DNA from: CAYXRK01 sp964467615
GTDB taxonomy: Bacteria > Hydrogenedentota > Hydrogenedentia > Hydrogenedentales > GCA-2746185
Length of the DNA: 28,114 nt
Reading direction: 5' to 3'
Assembly: GCA_964467615.1 (NCBI GenBank)
Contig: CAYXRK010000048.1
Coordinates: 1-28,114 of the forward strand
Shown here: positions 1 to 7,301 of the stretch, piece after piece
How the letters are laid out: each line of letters begins with the position of its first letter
How positions within the stretch are numbered: position 1 is the stretch's first letter
Position numbers and translations under genes: made by a program
The notes under the pieces: generated by a model
Database searches by the model: none
What the model was told of the DNA's origin: nothing
What the model saw: only the letters and a program-made list of their open reading frames with translations

Positions 1-642
1 CAAGTGATTCGGGAGCAGTATTTCGTCAAACCGGCCAACGAATTAGTCAAGCTTTCAGAATCGAACCCGTACCGGTGCAGTTGGAAGCGCGATCAGAATT
101 ATTACATGGCGTGGGGCGCCACGGTGATGACAAACTACAGCCGAGCGCTGTTGATTGCACACTCACTTACTCACGATGAGCGGTTTCGCGACGTCGCGGC
201 GCTGAACGCAGACTTTATGCTGGGCGCCAACCCGATGGGGATGTGTTGGACGACAGGTCTCGGCTACGTTTATCCCATTGACATTCAACACGGGGTCAGC
301 AAAACCGACGGTATTCTTGACCCGGTGCCCGGGATAACGTTGTATGGGATTACCGGCGGCGTGGCGAGACCAGTACGCGTTGGAATCTGGAACGCGTCCA
401 GCCCGGGGGATCCCACGTCGCGAGTGTCGTTTTTTGAAGGGGACATGCCGGTCTGGCGGCAATGGAGTTGCCATCCGAATTTGAACACTGGACAGTGCGA
501 GTTCACGGTGCATGAGACGATGTCGTCGACCATTTTTACTTCCGCGATGTTGTTGGGACAGGGGTGGACGCCACCCGAAGCGCTGAAACTACGTGGGCCG
601 CGACGGGCGGACTTGTTGTTCGGATACTGGTATTTGCCGTAG
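1..642 (+). CDS. Glycoside hydrolase family 9 protein, C-terminal part (5' truncated by window edge)
   Basis: The reading frame is open from base 1, so only the last 213 residues are visible. The segment has the GH9 (alpha/alpha)6-barrel signature: a MLGANPMG stretch followed by TTGLG (about nt 217-267), which matches the conserved LGxNPxG...TGxG region. Near the end, a FTVHETMSST motif places a Glu at nt 514-516 where GH9 enzymes carry the catalytic acid. The family cleaves beta-glucans or related polysaccharides, usually outside the cytoplasm. The N-terminus, any signal peptide or Ig-like domain, and the catalytic Asp pair lie outside the window, so substrate and location cannot be read. 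The ATG-like start at nt 4 (GTG) is not a real start. The protein ends in GYWYLP. Confidence in the family is good; cellulase activity is not shown. Confidence 0.8.
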   Translation, partial: QVIREQYFVKPANELVKLSESNPYRCSWKRDQNYYMAWGATVMTNYSRALLIAHSLTHDERFRDVAALNADFMLGANPMGMCWTTGLGYVYPIDIQHGVSKTDGILDPVPGITLYGITGGVARPVRVGIWNASSPGDPTSRVSFFEGDMPVWRQWSCHPNLNTGQCEFTVHETMSSTIFTSAMLLGQGWTPPEALKLRGPRRADLLFGYWYLP

Positions 643-778
643 GAGCGCGCCGCCCGCGTTGGACGATGGGCCCGACTATTTGTAACTTTCATTCGGCAAT
701 CGCGTAATTGGTCGGGCAGATGAACAGGAGTTTAGAGTCCGCTGGTTGTCCTCCTCGGAATGAAGGGAACGTATCTCA

Positions 779-1216
779 ATGCGCATACTGGTGATACATG
801 GGCCCAACTTGAATCTGTTGGGTACGCGGGAACGAGACGTGTACGGCACGCGGACGCTCGGCGATATCAATGCGATGCTTACGGATGAGGCCAAGAAGCA
901 CGGGGTGACGCTCACGTGCGTCCAGTCTAATTCGGAAGGTGAACTCGTCGATGCGATCCAAGGTGCGCGAGGCAATGCCGACGCGATCATCATCAACCCG
1001 GCGGCCTACACCCACACAAGCGTGGCGTTGCGCGACGCGATCGCCGCGGTCGAGATACCGACCATCGAGGTGCATCTTAGCAACGTATACGCGCGCGAGG
1101 AATTCCGCCATCGCTCGCATGTAGCGCCCGTCGCCGTCGGTCAGATTTCCGGTTTCGGCGCGGAGAGTTATCGCCTCGCGCTCCTTGCAGCGCTATCGCT
1201 CAAGGATCCGAAATGA
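779..1216 (+). CDS. aroQ: 3-dehydroquinate dehydratase, type II
   Basis: Type II dehydroquinase converts 3-dehydroquinate to 3-dehydroshikimate in the shikimate pathway in the cytoplasm. The 145-residue length is normal for this dodecameric enzyme. The N-terminal GPNLNLLGTRE block is present, with the catalytic residues expected: Arg17, Tyr22, Asn73, His79 in NPAAYTHTS, Glu97 and His99 in IEVHLSN, and Arg110 in the EEFRHRS loop. The ATG at 779 follows an AGGGA about ten bases upstream. It opens a five-gene operon: its TGA overlaps the ATG of the M24 peptidase gene (ATGA), which suggests translational coupling. Aromatic amino acid synthesis sitting with efp and acc genes is an old conserved arrangement, known in Bacillus. 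No odd features. Confidence 0.97.
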   Translation: MRILVIHGPNLNLLGTRERDVYGTRTLGDINAMLTDEAKKHGVTLTCVQSNSEGELVDAIQGARGNADAIIINPAAYTHTSVALRDAIAAVEIPTIEVHLSNVYAREEFRHRSHVAPVAVGQISGFGAESYRLALLAALSLKDPK

Positions 1217-2298
1217 CCCACCGACTCGATGCGCTCCGGGTGCGTCTCGATGAAACCGGGCGCGATGCCTTCTTCAGTATCTCAGCGCCGGACAATCAGT
1301 ACCTGACGGGATTTCTCACGAGTTTCGGGGAGATATCGAGCGGAATCATCGTCACGTCGCGCGAGGCGATTTTCTTGACGGACAGCCGTTACACCCAACA
1401 GGCACGCGAAGAGGTGCGAGGGTTTTCGGTCGAACAGATAAGCGGCGACCTATTAGGGGCCTGCGGCGAGCGACTGATGGCCATCGGCGCGAAGGAGGTC
1501 GCATACGACCCCGGCAGAATCACTGTCGATGAACGAGACCGTCTGCTCGCCAAATTCAATGGGGAGTTAGAACCGGTGCCGACATTGGTGACGGGTCTGC
1601 GGGTCAGGAAGTCGGCAGAGGAAATCGTGGCCATTCAGGCGGCGTCGGAGTTGGCCGAAAGTGTGCTGGCGGACTTACTACCGTCCCTGCATGTTGGGCT
1701 GCCAGAGCAGGAACTAGCTGCGATGTTCGAGTTTGCCTTCAAAAAGCGCGGGGCGTCGGGGCCGTCGTTCGATACCCTTGCGCTGTTCGGGCCTCGAAGC
1801 TCGCTGCCGCACGGATCGCCGGGGCGGCGGGCCCTGGAAAAGGGCGATATCATCCTGTTGGATTTTGGATGCCGGTGCGCGGGATACTGCTCGGACTTGA
1901 CTCGAACGTACACCTTCGGTACGATTATAGATCGTTGGTTTGAAACGGTTTACGCCGTTGTTAAGGACGCTCAGCAGGCCGCGCTCAAGGCGATAAAGTC
2001 GGGCGCGTCGTGCCGAGACGTCGACGCTGTTGCACGCGATCGAATTAAGGACGCGGGTTACGGCGACTACTTCGGCCACGGCCTTGGCCATGGCGTAGGC
2101 GTCGAGATTCACGAAGCGCCGAGGCTGAACCCGCGCTCGGACGCCGTCTTGGAAGAGGGAATGGTCGTCACGGTTGAGCCGGGAATTTACGTGCCGGGCC
2201 GTGGCGGCGTGCGTATCGAAGACCTTGTCGTCGTCACCCAAAGCGGATGCGATGTGCTCACGAAAACCTCAAAGGAATTGACAGTACTGCAACCATGA
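1213..2298 (+). CDS. M24-family aminopeptidase (Xaa-Pro aminopeptidase / PapA-like)
   Basis: A 361-residue pita-bread metallopeptidase that removes N-terminal residues next to proline, cytoplasmic. Residues 1 to about 130 form the creatinase-like N-terminal domain (SxPDNQYLTGF..., LTDSRY). The catalytic domain carries all five metal ligands: Asp217 and Asp228 in LLDFGCRCAGYCSDLTRT, His293 in GHGLGHGVG, Glu322 in VTVEPGIY and Glu336 in RIEDLVVV. This length and order match bacterial PepP/PapA two-domain enzymes rather than methionine aminopeptidase. It overlaps aroQ by four bases at its start and efp by four bases at its end, so the three are probably co-translated. Its position directly before efp is seen in many bacteria. 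The exact dipeptide specificity is inference. Confidence 0.93.
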   Translation: MTHRLDALRVRLDETGRDAFFSISAPDNQYLTGFLTSFGEISSGIIVTSREAIFLTDSRYTQQAREEVRGFSVEQISGDLLGACGERLMAIGAKEVAYDPGRITVDERDRLLAKFNGELEPVPTLVTGLRVRKSAEEIVAIQAASELAESVLADLLPSLHVGLPEQELAAMFEFAFKKRGASGPSFDTLALFGPRSSLPHGSPGRRALEKGDIILLDFGCRCAGYCSDLTRTYTFGTIIDRWFETVYAVVKDAQQAALKAIKSGASCRDVDAVARDRIKDAGYGDYFGHGLGHGVGVEIHEAPRLNPRSDAVLEEGMVVTVEPGIYVPGRGGVRIEDLVVVTQSGCDVLTKTSKELTVLQP

Positions 2299-2852
2299 TA
2301 TCGACAGCCGATTTCCGTAACGGAATTACTATAATACTTGACGATGTCTTGTGGGAGATGGTCGAGTTCCAGCACGTAAAGCCCGGCAAAGGCGGGGCGT
2401 TCGTGCGGACGAAACTCCGAAACGTTCTGACCGGGCGCAATCTGGAAAAGACCTTTCGCTCGGGAGAGCGGATGGAAGAAGCGGAACTGCGAGAGGAACC
2501 GTATCAGTATCTTTACAACGACGGCGATCTCTATTATTTTATGCACAAGCAATCCTTCGACCAAACAGCGGTAGGAACTGCCGCGGTCGGAGAGACGAGC
2601 CGCTTTTTGAAAGAGAATGGGGATGTGAGCTTGATCTTTCACAATGGCCGAGTGCTGAGCCTCGCGCTAGCGAACAGCGTCGATTTATTGATTACCCGTT
2701 CCGATCCCGGCGTGCAGGGCGACCGCGCTTCAGGCGGAACCAAGCCCGCGACGCTCGAGACGGGCGCGGTGATTCAAGTCCCGCTTTTCGTGAACGAGGG
2801 CGCGAGAATTCGAGTCGATACACGCACCGGCGCTTACATCGAGCGCGTTTAA
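2295..2852 (+). CDS. efp: Elongation factor P
   Basis: EF-P binds the ribosome between the P and E sites and relieves stalling at polyproline. The 185-residue protein has the usual three beta-barrel domains. Domain I carries the loop HVKPGKGGAF; Lys32 is at the place of the E. coli modified Lys34. The domain II and III signatures (EEPYQYLYNDGDLYYFM and GDRASGGTKPATLETG) are clear. I chose the ATG at 2295 over an upstream in-frame ATG at 2247, because family members start at MISTADFRNG-type sequences and 2295 overlaps the upstream stop as ATGA. No EpmA/EpmB or EarP-type modification gene is in the window, so whether Lys32 is modified is unknown. A long run of proline in the LptD-like protein of this window is the sort of substrate EF-P helps. 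Confidence 0.97.
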   Translation: MISTADFRNGITIILDDVLWEMVEFQHVKPGKGGAFVRTKLRNVLTGRNLEKTFRSGERMEEAELREEPYQYLYNDGDLYYFMHKQSFDQTAVGTAAVGETSRFLKENGDVSLIFHNGRVLSLALANSVDLLITRSDPGVQGDRASGGTKPATLETGAVIQVPLFVNEGARIRVDTRTGAYIERV

Positions 2853-2888
2853 CCTACCCGCGAGGGGCGAAGCGGCGGAGGAACATCG

Positions 2889-3350
2889 ATGGATTTCGAG
2901 AAGCTTCAGGAGCTTATCAAGATATTCCTAGAATCGGGCCTTTCCGAATTGGAAATCGAGGAAGACGGTAAGCGCGCGCGGCTTCAACGATATTCGCCGC
3001 CGCCGGGATTCGGTTATGGTCCAGACCCGCTTCCTGCGGCAGCCGCCTCGGCGAATGTGCCGCACGCCCCGGGCGCGGACGAACCCAACCAGCCCGATTA
3101 CGACACGTCGCTTCCGACAATTGATGCGCCAATGGTCGGGACGTTTTATCGTTCGCCCACTCCTAATGACGATCCTTTCGTAAAGGAAGGGGACCGAGTC
3201 GAGAAGGACGCGACGGTGTGCATCGTCGAAGCGATGAAGTTGATGAACGAGGTTGGTGCGAAATTCGCCTGCGTGATCGAAAAGGTACTCATCGAGAACG
3301 GCGAGCCGGTGGAATTCGGGCAGCCGCTTTATTCCGTGCGCCCGCTCTGA
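2889..3350 (+). CDS. accB: Biotin carboxyl carrier protein of acetyl-CoA carboxylase
   Basis: BCCP carries CO2 on biotin between biotin carboxylase and carboxyltransferase in the first step of fatty acid synthesis. The 153 residues show the expected layout: an N-terminal AccC-interacting helix (about 1-35, MDFEKLQELIKIF...), a Pro/Ala-rich flexible linker (about 36-78), and a C-terminal biotinyl domain from about 79. The biotinylation site is EAMKLMNEV with Lys117. The thumb-like stretch before it (APMVGTFYRSPTPNDDPFV) is typical of AccB of acetyl-CoA carboxylase. A GGAGGA ribosome-binding site lies just upstream of the ATG. It lies 36 bases after efp and 14 bases before accC, in the same operon. 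Confidence 0.97.
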   Translation: MDFEKLQELIKIFLESGLSELEIEEDGKRARLQRYSPPPGFGYGPDPLPAAAASANVPHAPGADEPNQPDYDTSLPTIDAPMVGTFYRSPTPNDDPFVKEGDRVEKDATVCIVEAMKLMNEVGAKFACVIEKVLIENGEPVEFGQPLYSVRPL

Positions 3351-3364
3351 GGCCGCACGCTTAA

Positions 3365-4711
3365 ATGTTCCGCCGAATCCTGATAGCAAACCGCGGCGAG
3401 ATCGCCGTCCGGATTATTCGTGCGTGCCGCGAGATGGGTATCGCGTCGATCGCGGTTTACAGCAAAGCGGACGAGAACAGCCTGCATACGCACCTGGCCG
3501 ACGAGAGCATTTGCATCGGCCCTCCTTCGGCCGCGGAAAGTTATCTTAAAATTCCGAGCATTATTTCGGCCGCGGAAATCTGCGACGCTCACGCGATTCA
3601 CCCCGGTTACGGGTTTCTTTCCGAGAGCGCCAAATTCGCCACGATTTGCCGGGACTGCCACATTGGATTTATTGGCCCCTCGCCCGAGACGATTTCATTC
3701 AGCGGGGACAAGTCGGCCTGCAGAGAGAAAATGAAGGTGGCGAAGGTGCCGGTGGTTCCGGGCAGCGAGGGCCTCATCGGCAGTCCGGACGAGGCGCTGG
3801 AAATCGCCGAGGCCATTGGTTTCCCCGTATTGGTCAAGGCGTCGGCGGGTGGTGGCGGAAAGGGTATGCGGATCGCGCACAACGACGCGACACTGAAAAG
3901 CGCGGTGACCACCGCCGCGATGGAGGCGCAAGCCGCATTCGGCGATGGAGGCCTCTATCTCGAAAAATATATCGAGAACGCGCGCCACATCGAAGTACAA
4001 ATCATGGCCGACACACACGGCAAGATTGTTACGCTGGGCGAGCGCGAGTGCAGCATTCAGCGGCGGCACCAAAAGCTGATCGAGGAGACGCCGTCCACCG
4101 CTTTGACGCCGTCCCTGCGCGCGAAGGTGCTCAAATCGGCCTGGCGGGCCGCGAAGGCAATCGGATATACAAACGCGGGCACGGTCGAGTTTTTGCTTGC
4201 TCCGGACAACCAGTTTTACTTCATCGAGATTAACGCGCGCATTCAAGTTGAGCATCCCGTTACCGAGGAGGTCATCCGGAAGGACCTCGTGTGTGAACAG
4301 ATACGCATCGCGGCGGGCGAGCACCTGGGGTATAGCGCGGTAACGCCGGTGGGATGCGCGATCGAGGCGCGAGTTTACGCCGAAGATTGGGAACACGGAT
4401 TTCGGCCAAGCCCAGGCCGGATCGAGGCATGCCATATCCCGGGTGGACCGGGCATTCGCGTCGACACGCACATCTTTACCGGCTACGAGGTCCCTCGCTA
4501 TTACGACTCGCTGCTCGCGAAAGTCATCGCATGGGGACAGGACAGGAACCAGGCCATCGAGCGTCTTGCCGGGGCGCTGGACGAGTTCAAGATCCAGGGC
4601 GTAAAGACGACCGCGTCATTGTGCGCGACGGTCGTTCGAAGCGGCCGCTTTCGGCGGGGCGACCTCTCCATGAACACGCTCGATCTCTTCTTGCCCAAAG
4701 CCACGGCATAG
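3365..4711 (+). CDS. accC: Biotin carboxylase of acetyl-CoA carboxylase
   Basis: AccC uses ATP and bicarbonate to carboxylate the biotin on AccB. The 448-residue length is standard. The N-terminal FRRILIANRGEIAVRIIRA, the glycine-rich ATP-grasp loop KASAGGGGKGMR, the RHIEVQIMAD stretch, the ERECSIQRRHQKLIEE block and the RIQVEHPVTE active-site segment are all present. One small difference: the last motif reads INARIQVEHP, where most AccC proteins have NTR or NPR. The start ATG at 3365 gives the usual N-terminus. It closes the aroQ to accC operon; the accA and accD subunits are not in this window, which is normal. A weak hairpin follows the gene. Confidence 0.97.
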   Translation: MFRRILIANRGEIAVRIIRACREMGIASIAVYSKADENSLHTHLADESICIGPPSAAESYLKIPSIISAAEICDAHAIHPGYGFLSESAKFATICRDCHIGFIGPSPETISFSGDKSACREKMKVAKVPVVPGSEGLIGSPDEALEIAEAIGFPVLVKASAGGGGKGMRIAHNDATLKSAVTTAAMEAQAAFGDGGLYLEKYIENARHIEVQIMADTHGKIVTLGERECSIQRRHQKLIEETPSTALTPSLRAKVLKSAWRAAKAIGYTNAGTVEFLLAPDNQFYFIEINARIQVEHPVTEEVIRKDLVCEQIRIAAGEHLGYSAVTPVGCAIEARVYAEDWEHGFRPSPGRIEACHIPGGPGIRVDTHIFTGYEVPRYYDSLLAKVIAWGQDRNQAIERLAGALDEFKIQGVKTTASLCATVVRSGRFRRGDLSMNTLDLFLPKATA

Positions 4712-4717
4712 CCTTGG

Positions 4718-4749
4718 CGCTTGGGACACGACACGGCCAATCCCAGGCG
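4718..4749 (+). terminator. Weak hairpin after accC
   Basis: Nine-base arms CGCTTGGGA (4718-4726) and TCCCAGGCG (4741-4749) pair with one G-U wobble around a 14-base loop, seven bases after the accC stop. There is no T-tract behind it, so it may be a processing or Rho-linked site rather than an intrinsic terminator. Low confidence. The rest of the 284-base gap up to the PilZ gene holds nothing else I can support; a short open frame at 4721-4978 shows no recognisable protein. Confidence 0.25.
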
Positions 4750-4995
4750 GGCGCCACGCGGAGGAGATTTCTTGGGTCCGTCGCGCAACCTTTTTCTCCC
4801 TCGCGGGTTTATAAGAACGATGGGATTCCTCAGCGGGACTTTATGGGTGTGCATGGCGCGATGTGTTTATGTAACTGGATATCAGCGGCGTATCGGGAAG
4901 GGCGGTCGAAGTTACCGCAAACCTTTTCACGCGTCGACACGTCTAATACGACAACGATGGCCACTTCAGCGGCATTAGCGCAAGGATTTGGGATC

Positions 4996-5424
4996 ATGGG
5001 ACGGGAGAGCTGCAACGAGAGTGAGGAGCGCGGGGAATCGCGCACGTTCACCCGCGTTCCGTTTCATCATCGCGTGCGGCTCGCGGGGAAGAATGCGCCG
5101 TGCGCGGCGACCGTGTACGAGGTTTCGCGCGGCGGCCTTAGCATGTCGATGCGGGCATACATTCGTCCCGGGACCATCGTGCGCGTAACTTTCGAAGATA
5201 TTACATACGGCGCAACGCCAGCGGAGTTTGACGCGCGAGTCGCCTGGTGCGAGGCACAAGGCGAACCGAACGGAGCGGAATACCACGCCGGTTTGAATAC
5301 GCTCCACGGCGACCCGGAGACTCTGGCCGCGATGTCCGAGATTTTCTACACCGCATTGACGCGGCTTGCCGCGCGTTCGCGCGAAAGCGCCGTTGCTCAA
5401 CCCTGCCCCTCTCTGGCTTGCTAG
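4996..5424 (+). CDS. PilZ-domain protein (putative c-di-GMP receptor)
   Basis: A 142-residue, single-domain PilZ protein. The N-terminal RxxxR motif appears as RTFTR followed by VPFHHRVRL, and the second motif as EVSRGGLS, an Asp/Asn-x-Ser-x-x-Gly motif with Glu in first position. Hydrophobic strands after it (IVRVTFEDI, FDARVAWCE, YHAGLNT) complete the beta-barrel. PilZ proteins bind cyclic di-GMP and switch motility, polysaccharide synthesis or transcription; the output here cannot be told. I chose ATG 4996 because AAGGA lies ten bases upstream; an in-frame ATG at 4957 has no ribosome-binding site. The long open frame further upstream is only the shadow of accC. The stop codon lies inside a strong hairpin (see that entry). 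Confidence 0.85.
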   Translation: MGRESCNESEERGESRTFTRVPFHHRVRLAGKNAPCAATVYEVSRGGLSMSMRAYIRPGTIVRVTFEDITYGATPAEFDARVAWCEAQGEPNGAEYHAGLNTLHGDPETLAAMSEIFYTALTRLAARSRESAVAQPCPSLAC

Positions 5425-5460
5425 CCGTCCCCAATCCCAGCCTGGGTCCGGCTAGCAAGC
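5416..5460 (+). terminator. Perfect 12-bp hairpin spanning the PilZ stop codon
   Basis: The arms GCTTGCTAGCCG (5416-5427) and CGGCTAGCAAGC (5449-5460) are perfect inverted repeats around a 21-base loop. The loop itself holds a second small palindrome, CCCAG-C-CTGGG (5436-5446). The PilZ TAG stop (5422-5424) is in the left arm. What follows, ATTCTCTATT, is only weakly T-rich. It most likely ends the PilZ transcript or protects its 3' end. A repeat element is the other possibility. Confidence 0.5.
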
Positions 5461-5521
5461 ATTCTCTATTGCGCCGCTAACACGACGGCGATAGAGTGTC
5501 GCCTTTCCTCGCACAAACGAC

Positions 5522-5530
5522 AAGGAGAGG
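5522..5530 (+). promoter_or_regulatory. Ribosome-binding site that fixes the GDPD start
   Basis: AAGGAGAGG stands four bases before the ATG at 5535 and pairs well with the 16S 3' end. The alternative GTG at 5496 in the same frame has no such site, and starting there would put 13 charged and polar residues in front of the signal peptide. Confidence 0.75.
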
Positions 5531-5534
5531 TCGA

Positions 5535-6455
5535 ATGTTTAGCGTCGCGATTTTTGCAGGCGCGTTTGTTTTTTCGGTAGACGGGGCGGCGTTCACAGTC
5601 ATCGCGCACCGCGGAGCGAGCGGCTACCTGCCCGAGCACACCCTTGAGGCCTACGCATTAGCGTACGGCATGGGTGCGGACTACATCGAGCCGGATCTCA
5701 TTCGTACGAAGGACGGCGAATTCATTTGCATGCACGACCTGCAACTGAACGCGACGACGGACGCGGAAGAGATGTTTCCCGACCGAAAGCGAGGCGACGG
5801 AAAGTGGTACGCCGCGGACCTCACGCTCGCGGAAATACGGAGCTTGCACGTCCACGAACGGTCACCCAAACGCTTCCCCAGGGCGAAATCGGACTTTCGG
5901 GTCCCGACGTTTCAAGAGATGATCGAGCTGGTGCAGGGCCTCAACGCCACGACCAAGAGAAACGTCGGGATTTATCCCGAGTTGAAAGACCCCGCCTGGC
6001 ACCGCGATCAGGGCCTGCCGCTCGAGGAAGAGTTCCTCGCGATTATTCGAGAATATGGGTATGACCAAGCGGACGCGCCGATTTATGTTCAGTGCTTCGA
6101 GCAGGAACCGCTGCAACGGCTGCGCGAACTCGGATGCGAGGCGCGGCAAATCTTTCTCATGGGCGATAGCGCGGCGGACCGGGAGATCGCGACCGCCGAT
6201 GGCCTGAAGGCCGTGGCTCTATTCGCCAACGGAATCGGCCCGGCGAAGTCACTGATAGAGCGGACGCCGAGTATCGTCGAATGGGCGCACGCGCTGGGAC
6301 TCAAAGTGCATCCGTTTACCTTTCGGGCCGACGACGTGGGGCGCGGGTATGCCACGGTCGAGGACGAGTTGCGCAAGTTCATCAAGGAGTACAAGGTGGA
6401 CGGAGTATTCACGGACCACACGGATCGGGTAGTGAATTTAATCCAGGCGAAGTAA
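5535..6455 (+). CDS. Exported glycerophosphodiester phosphodiesterase (GDPD family)
   Basis: A 306-residue GDPD TIM-barrel enzyme that hydrolyses glycerophosphodiesters to an alcohol and glycerol 3-phosphate using a divalent metal. Residues 1-19 are a short hydrophobic export signal or anchor (MFSVAIFAGAFVFSVDGAA). The active site is complete: His25-Arg26 in VIAHRGASGYLPEHT, metal ligands Glu52 and Asp54 in YIEPDLIRTKDG, and catalytic His67 in CMHD. The insertion after that (residues about 70-105) and the length are like periplasmic GlpQ. The likely location is periplasm or cell surface, with phospholipid head groups as substrate (inference from the family). It stands alone between the PilZ gene and a secreted DUF1080 gene, all on the plus strand. 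No ugp or glp transporter is visible nearby. Confidence 0.92.
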   Translation: MFSVAIFAGAFVFSVDGAAFTVIAHRGASGYLPEHTLEAYALAYGMGADYIEPDLIRTKDGEFICMHDLQLNATTDAEEMFPDRKRGDGKWYAADLTLAEIRSLHVHERSPKRFPRAKSDFRVPTFQEMIELVQGLNATTKRNVGIYPELKDPAWHRDQGLPLEEEFLAIIREYGYDQADAPIYVQCFEQEPLQRLRELGCEARQIFLMGDSAADREIATADGLKAVALFANGIGPAKSLIERTPSIVEWAHALGLKVHPFTFRADDVGRGYATVEDELRKFIKEYKVDGVFTDHTDRVVNLIQAK

Positions 6456-6569
6456 TCGTGGGGCCAATAGTGCGCACGTTGAGTACGTTGCATCGACACC
6501 TTAACATGTCAAGCGTGGCTTCCAGGACGATACCTGGGCCGTCTGAAGCGACCACCGTGGAGTGAAGCA

Positions 6570-7223
6570 ATGAAAGCGCTGAAAGATTGGGTCGTTTTGT
6601 CCGTGACTTGCGTGGCGCTGGCAGTTGCCTCGTCGGCAGAAGACGGGTGGATCGATCTCTTCGACGGGAAGACTCTCGAGGGATGGAAGGCGAACGAGAA
6701 CCCTGGATCGTGGCAGGTGCGCGATGGGTACATCGTGTCGATGGGCCAACCTCTCAGCCACTTGTTCTTTGTCGGCGACGTCCACGGTGCGCGGTTCAAG
6801 GACTTCGAGTTGAAGATTGACGTAATGACCATGCCAGGGGCGAATGGCGGCGTCTATTTCCACACCGAGTGGGAAGACAAGAGTTTTCCGAAGGCGGGGT
6901 TCGAGGCGCAGATCAATAACAGTTACGCGCCGGATCCGCGCAAGACCGGCAGCAACTATGCGCTTGCGGTGAATCTCACCCCGCCGGCGAACGACAACGA
7001 ATGGTTTACGATGCACATCGTCGTCAAGGGCGAGAGCGTAACCATCAGCGTGGACGGGAAGGTCACCTCCCAGTGGACGCAGCCGCCAGGTTGGCCGGGA
7101 CTGATCCAGGACCTTTACAACTATCCCGAGCGGCGAATCCGCTCCGGTACCTTCGCGCTCCAAGCGCACGACCCCAAGAGCGTCGTGTTCTACAAGAACA
7201 TTCGCGTTAAGCCTCTCGACTAG
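6570..7223 (+). CDS. Exported DUF1080 protein (3-keto-disaccharide hydrolase domain)
   Basis: A 217-residue protein made of a signal peptide (residues 1-23, ending ...AVASSAE) and one DUF1080 jelly-roll domain. Family hallmarks seen are WIDLFDGKTLEGWK at the start, GSWQVRDGYIVS, FKDFELKIDV, ANGGVYFHTEW with its buried aromatic, GFEAQINN, and the closing VVFYKNIRVKPL. DUF1080 proteins are abundant in Planctomycetota, Verrucomicrobiota and relatives; a few are 3-keto-disaccharide hydrolases acting on oxidised sugars, others are lectin-like. The function here is probably extracytoplasmic sugar handling, which suits the GH9 and PQQ genes of the window. The start has GGAG ten bases upstream. The next gene (DUF2817) begins 79 bases on, same strand. 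Single-domain form; no fused partner. Confidence 0.9.
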   Translation: MKALKDWVVLSVTCVALAVASSAEDGWIDLFDGKTLEGWKANENPGSWQVRDGYIVSMGQPLSHLFFVGDVHGARFKDFELKIDVMTMPGANGGVYFHTEWEDKSFPKAGFEAQINNSYAPDPRKTGSNYALAVNLTPPANDNEWFTMHIVVKGESVTISVDGKVTSQWTQPPGWPGLIQDLYNYPERRIRSGTFALQAHDPKSVVFYKNIRVKPLD

Positions 7224-7301
7224 CTCGACAACCCTTTCTCGGATTCGGCCGCCGATGTCTCCCACGTGCTCCCGCTTCCGCGACGACAACCGGAACGCCA
7301 T

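Noticed and set aside
670..717. Inverted repeat GCCCGAC ... GTCGGGC after the GH9 gene
   Set aside because: Seven-base arms 34 bases apart, no T-tract; too weak to call a terminator.
2351..2971. 206-residue plus-strand open frame across efp
   Set aside because: It is another frame of efp, with Arg-rich shadow sequence.
4721..4978. 85-residue open frame in the accC-PilZ gap
   Set aside because: No recognisable sequence, no ribosome-binding site, not protein-like.
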